From NCBI GenBank assembly GCA_943324725.2, contig CALPMR020000056.1, forward strand, positions 1 to 12,626: a stretch of 12,626 nt of DNA, given 5' to 3'. The translations under genes and the position numbers were made by a program. The notes under the pieces are model-generated. The model made no database searches. It saw nothing but the letters and a program-made list of their open reading frames with translations, and was not told where the DNA came from. Source of the stretch: Bordetella parapertussis (GTDB taxonomy: Bacteria; Cyanobacteriota; Cyanobacteriia; PCC-6307; Cyanobiaceae). Below are positions 1 through 6,036 of this stretch, in pieces. The stretch's first letter is position 1, and every line of letters begins with the position of its first letter.

Positions 1-99
1 AGCCTTGATCTGGCCCGCTATGCCAGCAGCCTCGACGGCGTGATCGGCCTGGTCTTCTACCGGCCGGTGCCCAACCCGGATGGCCAACCGGATCGCTGA
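1..99 (+). CDS. C-terminal end of an unrecognised protein (partial, 5' end outside window)
   Basis: An open frame enters from the left edge and ends at a TGA at 97-99, giving the last 32 residues of a protein (contains ARYASSLDGVIGLVFYRPVP). The hydrophobic run DGVIGLVFY followed by a Pro/Asn/Asp-rich tail reads like a genuine C-terminus rather than an antisense shadow. The fragment is too short to assign to a family. The next gene on the same strand starts 125 bases downstream. The coding call is moderately sure; the function is unknown. Confidence 0.55.
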   Translation, partial: SLDLARYASSLDGVIGLVFYRPVPNPDGQPDR

Positions 100-224
100 A
101 CGGATCACGGCAGTGGGCCTTGAAGGGATCGACGAACACCTGCAGCTGGGCAACGGCTTCAGCGGCCAGAACCCTTGTCAGAGCAGCGACGGCTGGCGAT
201 CATCGGTTGCCTTGCTCCCAGCCC

Positions 225-590
225 ATGGCATCAGACACGCCTCCTCCACCTCCCCCACCACCACCGCCTTCGCTCTCGCTGGAACCGGTGGCAACAGCAT
301 CAGCCGAAACGGAAGCCCGACCGATGCCGACGGAGGCCGAGATTCAGCGCATCCTGAGCAGCCAGCCCAAGGGTCTGGAGCCCCCATCCCCATTCCGGGG
401 TTTCAGCCTGACGGCGATCGTGGGCTATCTCGCCGGTACGGCGATGGTGTTCACCGGCATCAGCAACCAGGGCAAAAGCGCCGACCAACCCAGCGCCCAG
501 GCCATCCAGTTGGCCGGCGGTTTCACTGTGATCTGCCTGGCCTCGATCTGCCGTCACACCAAACGCTTGAGCAGCAGAGAGCAGACCTGA
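225..590 (+). CDS. Small two-helix membrane protein with polyproline N-terminus, unknown function
   Basis: The predicted product has 121 residues. The ATG at 225 begins MASDT followed by ten prolines in a row (residues 6-15), then an acidic stretch (TEAEIQRILSSQPKG) that may form a helix. Two hydrophobic segments follow, around FSLTAIVGYLAGTAMVFTGI and LAGGFTVICLASIC, consistent with a small inner- or thylakoid-membrane protein with a short basic C-terminus (RHTKRLSSREQT). The frame is open upstream to 120, but that extension is not protein-like, so 225 was chosen. It converges on the next gene, ending 17 bases before it. No family was recognised. The polyproline run may cause ribosome stalling that needs EF-P. 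Confidence 0.6.
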   Translation: MASDTPPPPPPPPPPSLSLEPVATASAETEARPMPTEAEIQRILSSQPKGLEPPSPFRGFSLTAIVGYLAGTAMVFTGISNQGKSADQPSAQAIQLAGGFTVICLASICRHTKRLSSREQT

Positions 591-607
591 AGGCCAGCAG
601 CCGACCC

Positions 608-964
608 TCAGCGATCCAGAGCCAGCCAGTGACGCCCATCGCGGGCCGCCTTGTCCTGGCCGAGCTTGTGGCCGCAGGCAAAGCCGCTGAGACCGAGCAG
701 CAGCACCAAAGGCTGGGCTCCCTGGTTGCTAAGGGACTTGACCATGCCCGGCTGAATCACCACAAAGGTGGCGGGGATGAACGCCAGCATCCCCAGGGTC
801 GTGAGGCCGAAAATCGGCGGCATCAGGGTGCGGCGGCTGATCGCATGGGCCGCTAACACCGGCAGCCCCAGCAGGGGGATGGCGGCGCCGAAGGCCCAGA
901 GCCAGCGACGGCGTTGGTCATCGGCGAGGCGCCAGTGAATGGCTCGTTGAATCGCAGCGCTCAT
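608..964 (-). CDS. Small three-helix membrane protein, unknown function
   Basis: The predicted product has 118 residues starting MSAAIQRAIHWRLADDQRRR. Three hydrophobic segments are visible: LWAFGAAIPLLGLPVLAAHAI, a second around MLAFIPATFVVI, and a C-terminal one around PLVLLLGLSGFACG, followed by a charged tail. Alternative in-frame ATG starts lie at 988 and 1000; 964 was chosen because GGTGGGG sits 5 bases upstream and because the positively charged, amphipathic N-terminus starts there. The gene follows hisIE on the same strand with a gap of 7 to 43 bases depending on start, so the two are probably cotranscribed. No domain was recognised; membrane location is the only supported statement. 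Confidence 0.7.
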   Translation of the reverse strand: MSAAIQRAIHWRLADDQRRRWLWAFGAAIPLLGLPVLAAHAISRRTLMPPIFGLTTLGMLAFIPATFVVIQPGMVKSLSNQGAQPLVLLLGLSGFACGHKLGQDKAARDGRHWLALDR

Positions 965-1007
965 CGGTGCCCCACCAGAGAGCTCCATGGTGCTGCCCAT
1001 GGAGGGC

Positions 1008-1757
1008 TCACGGCCGACGCGGGGCGCCACGACGCTGGGCCAGCACCTCCTGCACCCGTCGCCAGGGCACACCGTGATAGGCCAGGGCCACCTGCAGATG
1101 GAACAGGATGTCGGCGGCTTCGCCAGCAATCTCAGCGGCGTTGTCGTCCTTGCAGGCCATCACGAACTCGGCTGACTCCTCGCCGATCTTCTTGAGGATG
1201 CGGTTATCGCCGCCCTCCAGCAGGCGGTTGGTGTAGCTGCCCGGCTCCGGCTGATCGCGGCGCCCCTCAATCACGCGAGACAGTTCGGTGCAGACATCCG
1301 CCGGCGGCGGCGGGGCGGTGGGGCCACCAGCGCTGGGCTCAGCGACCTCGCCACCACGGGGTTCGCCGCCCTCAGAGCTGGCCTCGCCGCCTGCTTCGCC
1401 AACGCCTTCGCCGTAAAAGCAGCTACGGGCCCCGGTGTGACAGGCCACATCCCCCTGCTGCTCGATCGTCAGCAGCAACACATCGGCATCGCAGTCGTAG
1501 CGCAGGCCGCGCAGCTTCTGGAGATGGCCGCTGCTGGCCCCCTTGTGCCACAGCTCCTGGCGGGAGCGGCTCCAGTAGTGCACCTCACCGCTGGCCAGGG
1601 TGCGCTCAAGGGCCTGGCGATTCATCCAGGCCACCATCAGCACCGCCCCATCCAGCCAGTCCTGGGCCACCGCCGGGATCAGCCCGGCCTCATTCCAGCG
1701 CAGGCCATCGATCCAAGCTTGGCTACTCAGCTTGAGGCCGCTCAGGCTGTCACTCAC
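1008..1757 (-). CDS. hisIE: Bifunctional phosphoribosyl-AMP cyclohydrolase / phosphoribosyl-ATP pyrophosphatase HisIE
   Basis: This cytoplasmic enzyme catalyses steps two and three of histidine biosynthesis: hydrolysis of phosphoribosyl-ATP to phosphoribosyl-AMP (HisE part), then opening of the adenine ring (HisI part). The N-terminal HisI domain shows LIPAVAQDWLDGAVLMVAWMN, HYWSRSRQELWHKGASSG, the metal-binding DCDAD (about 88-92) and HTG...CFY (about 107-115). The C-terminal HisE domain shows EGGDNRILKKIGEESAE and the GEAADILFHLQVALA helix. Between them lies a Gly/Glu/Pro-rich linker of about 38 residues. The start is uncertain: a GTG at 1757 lies about 20 residues before the conserved region and leaves room for a divergent promoter; an in-frame ATG at 1853 would add 32 residues without resemblance to the family. 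Confidence 0.93.
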   Translation of the reverse strand: MSDSLSGLKLSSQAWIDGLRWNEAGLIPAVAQDWLDGAVLMVAWMNRQALERTLASGEVHYWSRSRQELWHKGASSGHLQKLRGLRYDCDADVLLLTIEQQGDVACHTGARSCFYGEGVGEAGGEASSEGGEPRGGEVAEPSAGGPTAPPPPADVCTELSRVIEGRRDQPEPGSYTNRLLEGGDNRILKKIGEESAEFVMACKDDNAAEIAGEAADILFHLQVALAYHGVPWRRVQEVLAQRRGAPRRP

Positions 1758-1914
1758 GGCATTGCCGGCCACTGGCGGAACGCTACCGAGGCGGCATTCG
1801 GCCTCCTGCCGGCCTCCGTCTACGGCCGCTGACGCCCCAAGGCCCAAGCCCATGCAGGCCGGCAGCAACCAGGCTCGGCTTCAGGCTGGGATGATGGCCC
1901 CAGTGCCATCCGCC
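1758..1914. promoter_or_regulatory. Divergent intergenic region between hisIE and the PTPS-like gene
   Basis: By position this 157-base stretch should carry the promoters for hisIE (leftward) and for the + strand PTPS-like gene. No convincing -10/-35 pair, Zur-type AT-rich palindrome or ribosome binding site was seen; the stretch is as GC-rich as its surroundings. If the longer starts are used (ATG 1853 for hisIE, ATG 1852 or 1891 for the PTPS-like gene), the region shrinks or the two genes nearly touch. Assignment rests on gene orientation only. Confidence 0.3.
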
Positions 1915-2529
1915 ATGTCCACACCAGCGGCCTACACCTGCAGCAAGACCTTCAACGGCTTCCCCTGCACCCATCGCCAGTGGCGCCATCCAGGCCATTG
2001 CCGTTTTGTGCACGGCTACAGCCGCAGTTTCCGCTTCTGGTTCCAGGCCAAAAGCCTCGATCAACACGGCTTCGTGGTGGATTTCTCCAGCCTGAAGCCA
2101 CTGCAGCAGCGTCTGGCTGAGCAGTTCGACCACACCTTTCTGGCCAACGCCGACGATCCGCTGCTGGCCAGCTGGCAGAGCCTGCATGAGCAGGGTGCCC
2201 TCGACCTGCGGGTGATGACCAATGTGGGCATGGAGGCCAGCGCTGAACTGGTCTGGGGCTGGGCCAACGAGCTGCTACAGGGCCGCGAGGGTGGCCGCAG
2301 CTGCTGCTTCCGTGTCGAAGCGCGCGAAAACGAGAAGAACGCCGCCTGCTTCACGGCCATCCCCGCCTGGTTCAGCGGCGCCGCCGCAGGCGAAGTCGGC
2401 GATGGCTATCCCGACGACGCCTGGCCCGAACTCCCCTACCGCGAAACCTCCTACGACGAACCTGTCGACGCCTACGGCGACAGCGGCGAGCAGCAGGCGG
2501 ACGGCCTAGGCCTCTGGGAGGCGCCCTGA
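1915..2529 (+). CDS. 6-pyruvoyl/6-carboxy-tetrahydropterin synthase family protein (divergent QueD-like paralog)
   Basis: The 204-residue product belongs to the PTPS/QueD family, which converts dihydroneopterin triphosphate to a tetrahydropterin. The N-terminal half carries the family core: CTHRQW (His20), GHCRFVHGY (Cys29, His33, Tyr35), GFVVDFSSLK (Asp56), and FDHTFL (Asp72-His73). Cys29, Asp72 and His73 match the catalytic triad of QueD. In the family the zinc is held by three histidines, the last two as HxH; here the last one is replaced by Tyr35 (HGY). The C-terminal 40 residues are acidic and Pro/Asp/Tyr-rich. ATG 1915 was chosen because similarity begins right after it; in-frame ATGs at 1852 and 1891 are possible. 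Only 10 bases separate it from the permease gene, so it may lead the metal-linked operon. Substrate is unknown. Confidence 0.85.
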   Translation: MSTPAAYTCSKTFNGFPCTHRQWRHPGHCRFVHGYSRSFRFWFQAKSLDQHGFVVDFSSLKPLQQRLAEQFDHTFLANADDPLLASWQSLHEQGALDLRVMTNVGMEASAELVWGWANELLQGREGGRSCCFRVEARENEKNAACFTAIPAWFSGAAAGEVGDGYPDDAWPELPYRETSYDEPVDAYGDSGEQQADGLGLWEAP

Positions 2530-2539
2530 GCTTGCGGCC

Positions 2540-3532
2540 ATGAACCCCGCCCGCCTGGCCACGGCCTGGGCCCTGTTCCAGGGGCTGCTGATCGAGGCAT
2601 TGCCGTTTCTGTTGATCGGGGTGCTGATCTCAGCTGCGGCCCGCTGGTTTGCGCCCGGGGGCCAGTGGTTGCAACGGCTGCCTTCCCATCCGGTGCTGGG
2701 GCCGCTGAGCGGCGCGGCCCTGGGCTTCGCCCTGCCGGCCTGCGAATGCGGCAACGTGCCCGTCGCCCGCCAGTTGCTGGTGGGGGGTGCGCCCCTGGGC
2801 GCGGCGCTGGGCTTTCTGTTTGCGGCGCCGGTGCTCAATCCAATCGTGCTGGCCAGCACCTGGGCCGCTTTTCCGAACCAGCCCTGGCTGCTGCTGGCCC
2901 GCCCGCTCGGCGCCGTGCTGGTGGCCGTGGGCCTGGCCCTGCTGCTGCGCCTGGTGCCCGAAGCCGAACTGCTGCAGGGCGATCTGCTGGCGGAGCGGCG
3001 GCTGGCCCTGCCCCTGAGCGAAGTGAGCCTGCTCGAGCGCCGCGGTGGCGTGCTGGGTCGCGGTGGACTCGCTGGGGGAGGACTGAGTGGCGGGGCACTG
3101 ACGGCAGCCGCCAGACCGCCGCGCCGCCCCTCGCTGGCGGAGCTGTTCCGGCACGGCGGCCAGGAATTTCTGAATCTGGCCCTGCTGCTGGTGCTGGGCT
3201 GCCTGCTGGCCGCCCTGGTGCAGACCTTCGTGCCCCGCACCTGGCTGCTGACGGTGGGCGGCGCCCCTACCCTGTCGATTCTGGCGCTGATGCTGCTGGC
3301 GCTGGTGGTGTCGGTGTGCTCGAGCGTCGACGCCTTCCTGGCCCTGAGCTTCGCCGCCCAGGTGACCCCCGGCGCCCTGCTGGCCTTCCTGCTGCTGGGG
3401 CCGGTGATCGACCTCAAACTGGTGGGCTTGCTGGGGCTACTGCTGCGGCCGCGGGGCCTGCTGCTGACGATCGCCGGCGCCGGCCTGCTGGTGCTGCTGA
3501 TCGGCCAATGGATCAACCTCTGGCGCCTGTGA
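2540..3532 (+). CDS. DUF318/YcgR-family permease (ArsP_1-like)
   Basis: This 330-residue integral membrane protein has about eight hydrophobic segments in two halves, split by a loop rich in Arg, Gly and Pro (about 145-200). The first half contains LPACECGNVPVARQL (CECG about 68-71) and the family's LNPIVLASTW; the second half contains VSVCSSVDAFLALSF (about 257-271) and GPVIDLKL. These paired Cys motifs are typical of the permease family PF03773 (COG0701), whose members are linked to export of arsenicals or other solutes, the substrate usually being unknown. It is almost always next to a YcgQ-type partner, as here: the stop overlaps the GTG of the next gene (GTGA). The nearby Zur gene suggests a metal-related role, but this is inference. 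Confidence 0.88.
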   Translation: MNPARLATAWALFQGLLIEALPFLLIGVLISAAARWFAPGGQWLQRLPSHPVLGPLSGAALGFALPACECGNVPVARQLLVGGAPLGAALGFLFAAPVLNPIVLASTWAAFPNQPWLLLARPLGAVLVAVGLALLLRLVPEAELLQGDLLAERRLALPLSEVSLLERRGGVLGRGGLAGGGLSGGALTAAARPPRRPSLAELFRHGGQEFLNLALLLVLGCLLAALVQTFVPRTWLLTVGGAPTLSILALMLLALVVSVCSSVDAFLALSFAAQVTPGALLAFLLLGPVIDLKLVGLLGLLLRPRGLLLTIAGAGLLVLLIGQWINLWRL

Positions 3533-4248
3533 AACCGACCCCTGGGCGCCCTTCGCTGCCACAACGGGCCGCCCTGCAGCGGGGCCTGCTGCTGGCCCTC
3601 TGGGCCCTGGTGCTGTTGCGCAGCAGCGCCGATGGCCGCCTCGATCTGCTGCTGCGTGCCGCCTTCCATCCGCTCGTTGCCCTGGCGGGCCTGCTGCTGC
3701 TGGCGCTGGCCCTGGTGCAGCTGCGGCTGGGCCTGGTCGATGCCGCCGCCGCCGCTGAACGGGCCAGCCGCCGCCAGGGGCTGGTGCTGCTGGTCACCGC
3801 CGCCCTCAGCCTGGCGGTGGTGGCCCTGCCGCCGGCCCCCTCCTTCGCCGATCTGGCCGCCCAGCGCCCCGGCGACGACACCGCCCAGGAGGACCTGAGC
3901 TTCGTGCTGCCGCCGGCCCAGCGCAGCCTCACCGACTGGGTACGACTGCTGCGCAGCCAACCGGATCCGGACCTGTTCGCGGGAGATCCGGTGCGGATCA
4001 GCGGTTTCGTGCTGCCGATGGCCGGCGGACCGCCCCAGATCGCCCGGCTGCTGGTGCGCTGCTGCCTGGCCGATGCGGCGCCGGTGGGGCTGCCGGTGCG
4101 TTGGCCCGGCCCGCCGCCGCCGCCGGACCAGTGGCTGCGACTGGAGGGTCGGATGGCGGTGACCAGCGGTGCCGACGGCAGACAGCTGGTGGTGCTCCCC
4201 AGCCGCATCGAGCTGATCGCCCGGCCGGCCCGGCCCCTGGAGCCGTGA
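3529..4248 (+). CDS. TIGR03943/YcgQ family (DUF1980) membrane protein, partner of the permease
   Basis: The product of 239 residues has three N-terminal hydrophobic segments (about 17-31, 42-62 and 84-101), then a soluble C-terminal domain with the family features SGFVLP (about 157-162) and the hallmark RLLVRCCLADA, where the Cys pair could bind a metal. Members are found next to YcgR-type permeases and are thought to act with them; the biochemical role is unknown. A GTG at 3529 forms a 4-base GTGA overlap with the permease stop, the same arrangement as at the next junction, so it was preferred over the in-frame ATG at 3508. The next gene begins in the stop codon, again at GTGA. Confidence 0.85.
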   Translation: MKPTPGRPSLPQRAALQRGLLLALWALVLLRSSADGRLDLLLRAAFHPLVALAGLLLLALALVQLRLGLVDAAAAAERASRRQGLVLLVTAALSLAVVALPPAPSFADLAAQRPGDDTAQEDLSFVLPPAQRSLTDWVRLLRSQPDPDLFAGDPVRISGFVLPMAGGPPQIARLLVRCCLADAAPVGLPVRWPGPPPPPDQWLRLEGRMAVTSGADGRQLVVLPSRIELIARPARPLEP

Positions 4249-5597
4249 GCCTCCCGCGCCGCCGGCCCCGAGTGGCGTTGGCTCTGGCCCTCGGTGTGCC
4301 CACCCTGCTGGCCCTGATCCAGCAACAGGCCCTGCAGCGGCAGCCGCCCCACCTGCAGCGCCTGATCAACGCCGCCGCCAGCTCGGGGCCGGCGGCATTG
4401 CAGGCCCGCTTCAGCCGGCCGATGGACAGCGCCAGCCTGCAGAGCGCCAGTGCCCTGCAGCCGGACCTGAGCCATCGCTGGCTGGGTTCCAGCAACGCGC
4501 TGCTGCTGGCTCTGACCGCGGGCCAGCGGCTGGAGCAGCCGCTGCAGCTGCGGCTGGCGGGCCGCGACCGACGCGGCCTGGCCCTGCAGCCCCGTCTCTG
4601 GCACTGGGATCCCAGGCCCCGGGTGCTGGCGGTGGTGCCCGTCGCCGGCGGCGAGCAACTGCAGCTGCGCGAGCACGATGGCTCCTGGCAACCGCTGTCG
4701 CCGATCTGGCCGCGTATTCCTGTGCTCGAGCCCCTCGGCGACGGCTCCGGGGTGGCCCTCGCCAGCCAGGACGCGCTCGGGGCCTACCACCTGGTTCGGA
4801 TCCCCCTGCAGCAGCGCAATCTCGTCGCCAGCCCCCAGCGCCTGGGGCCGGTGCGGGCCGCTGCACCCCAGGCCCTCGACGGCCGTGCGCTGATGTTCGC
4901 CCACCTCAGCAGCAACCGCCGCGGCGATCTGCTGGTGCAGAGCAGCAGCAGCGAAGGCAGTGAAAGCCGTGCCCGGCTGTGGCGAGCCCAGGGGGGAAGC
5001 CAGGTGCTGGCACTGGCCGCCAGCGGGCCGATGCGCCTGCTGCCGGAAGGGGATGCCGTCGTGGTGCCTGGCCCTGAGGCGCTCAGCCTGCAGGCCTTGC
5101 CGCCCCGGCCGCCACGCCGGCAGACCCTGCCGGGCAACCGCGATCTCAGCGCCTTCTGCCCCCGCTCCGGCCGCGCCCTGCTGCTGCGCCACTGGCCCGA
5201 CTACCGCCGCTCGCTGGAGCTGGTGGAGCCGGGGCAGGCCCCCCGCCAGCTCTGGATCGGCAGCGAAGCCCTGGTGGCCAGCGCCTGCGCCGGCGGCGGC
5301 GAGCGGATCTGGGCCCTGCTGATCGATGGCACCGGCCAGCCGGAGCTGACCCTGCTGGCCCTCGACCGCCGCGGCAAGCTGCTGCGCCGCCAGCGCCTGA
5401 CGGGCTGGGAACTGGAGCCCGGCACCGGCCTCAGTTTTGATCCCAGTGGCGATCGGCTGCTGGTCGCCCTGCGACGCCTCGGCCCGATCGAGCGGCCGCC
5501 AGCGCCGGCCCAGGCGGTGTTGATCGATGCCCGCAGCCTGCAGCTTCAGCCCCTGCCGCGCCAGGTTCGCCAGGTGGTCTGGCTGCCGGCGGGGTAG
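4245..5597 (+). CDS. Membrane-anchored or exported protein with Ig-like segment and propeller-like repeats, unknown function
   Basis: This 450-residue protein starts at a GTG inside the previous stop (GTGA overlap). Basic residues (PRRRPR) and a hydrophobic segment (VALALALGVPTLLALI) form a signal anchor. Residues about 50-125 contain ARFSRPMD and end near RLWHWDPRP, which resembles a bacterial SbsA/Big_5 Ig-like domain (typical opening FSRPMD). The rest consists of regular strand-turn units such as LDRRGKLLRRQRL and LSFDPSGDRLLVAL, suggestive of a beta-propeller of the TolB/WD type. It probably faces the periplasm. Its position between the YcgRQ pair and zur suggests an accessory role in the same system. 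The coding call is sure; fold assignments are by eye, and function is unknown. Confidence 0.8.
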   Translation: MSLPRRRPRVALALALGVPTLLALIQQQALQRQPPHLQRLINAAASSGPAALQARFSRPMDSASLQSASALQPDLSHRWLGSSNALLLALTAGQRLEQPLQLRLAGRDRRGLALQPRLWHWDPRPRVLAVVPVAGGEQLQLREHDGSWQPLSPIWPRIPVLEPLGDGSGVALASQDALGAYHLVRIPLQQRNLVASPQRLGPVRAAAPQALDGRALMFAHLSSNRRGDLLVQSSSSEGSESRARLWRAQGGSQVLALAASGPMRLLPEGDAVVVPGPEALSLQALPPRPPRRQTLPGNRDLSAFCPRSGRALLLRHWPDYRRSLELVEPGQAPRQLWIGSEALVASACAGGGERIWALLIDGTGQPELTLLALDRRGKLLRRQRLTGWELEPGTGLSFDPSGDRLLVALRRLGPIERPPAPAQAVLIDARSLQLQPLPRQVRQVVWLPAG

Positions 5598-5619
5598 AAC
5601 CGGACAGCGAAATGTCGCC

Positions 5620-6036
5620 ATGTCCCTGAGCGCCGATCCACGCCTGACCGCTCGCCAGGAGCTACTGCTGGCGGAGCTGCGTGCCGCCGAGCAGGAACTC
5701 TCAGGGCAGGAGCTGCATGCCCGCCTGCGGGGCGGAGCTGGAGCCATGGGTCTGGCCACGGTCTACCGCCATCTGCGCCAACTGCAGCAGAAGGGTCTGG
5801 TGCGCTGCCGCCATCTGCCCAGTGGCGAAGCCCTGTTCGCCCCCAGCGAGCGCGACGAGCACCACCTCACCTGCGTCGACTGCGGCAGCACCCTGCAGCT
5901 CTCCCACTGTCCGGTGCACGACCTGCAGCTCCACGCCGCCGACCTGAGCGGCTTCCTGCCCCTGTTCCACACCCTGGAGTTCTTCGGCCTCTGCAGCGAC
6001 TGCCGCGACCGGCAGGCGAGCCAGTGCGAACCATGA
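5620..6036 (+). CDS. zur: Fur-family regulator, zinc uptake regulator Zur
   Basis: This 138-residue cytoplasmic regulator carries an N-terminal winged helix with GLATVYRHLRQLQQKGLV (recognition helix) and a C-terminal dimerisation domain with two CxxC pairs, HHLTCVDCG and GLCSDC, that hold the structural zinc. The signature LSHCPVHDL...HTLEFFGLC closely follows cyanobacterial Zur proteins rather than Fur or PerR, hence the name. Zur with zinc bound represses zinc uptake and zinc-sparing genes. ATG 5620 is 22 bases after the preceding stop and gives a family-typical N-terminus (SADPRLTARQELLLAELRAA). The stop overlaps the next ATG (ATGA). Its place inside an operon with a permease is unlike the common znu linkage. 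No Zur box was seen in the window. Confidence 0.87.
   Translation: MSLSADPRLTARQELLLAELRAAEQELSGQELHARLRGGAGAMGLATVYRHLRQLQQKGLVRCRHLPSGEALFAPSERDEHHLTCVDCGSTLQLSHCPVHDLQLHAADLSGFLPLFHTLEFFGLCSDCRDRQASQCEP

Noticed and set aside
2500..2560. Search for a Zur box in front of the permease
   Set aside because: Only 10 bases separate the permease ATG from the preceding stop, and no AT-rich palindrome of the Zur type is present there or upstream of the PTPS-like gene.
2506..3960. 484-residue open frame on the - strand
   Set aside because: It is antisense to the permease and YcgQ genes; no domain features, Ser/Arg/Gln bias only.
3513..5759. 748-residue open frame on the - strand
   Set aside because: It lies antisense to four well-supported genes (YcgQ, the 450-residue protein, zur and their overlaps) and has Arg/Gln/Ala-rich, domain-free content typical of a GC-rich shadow frame.
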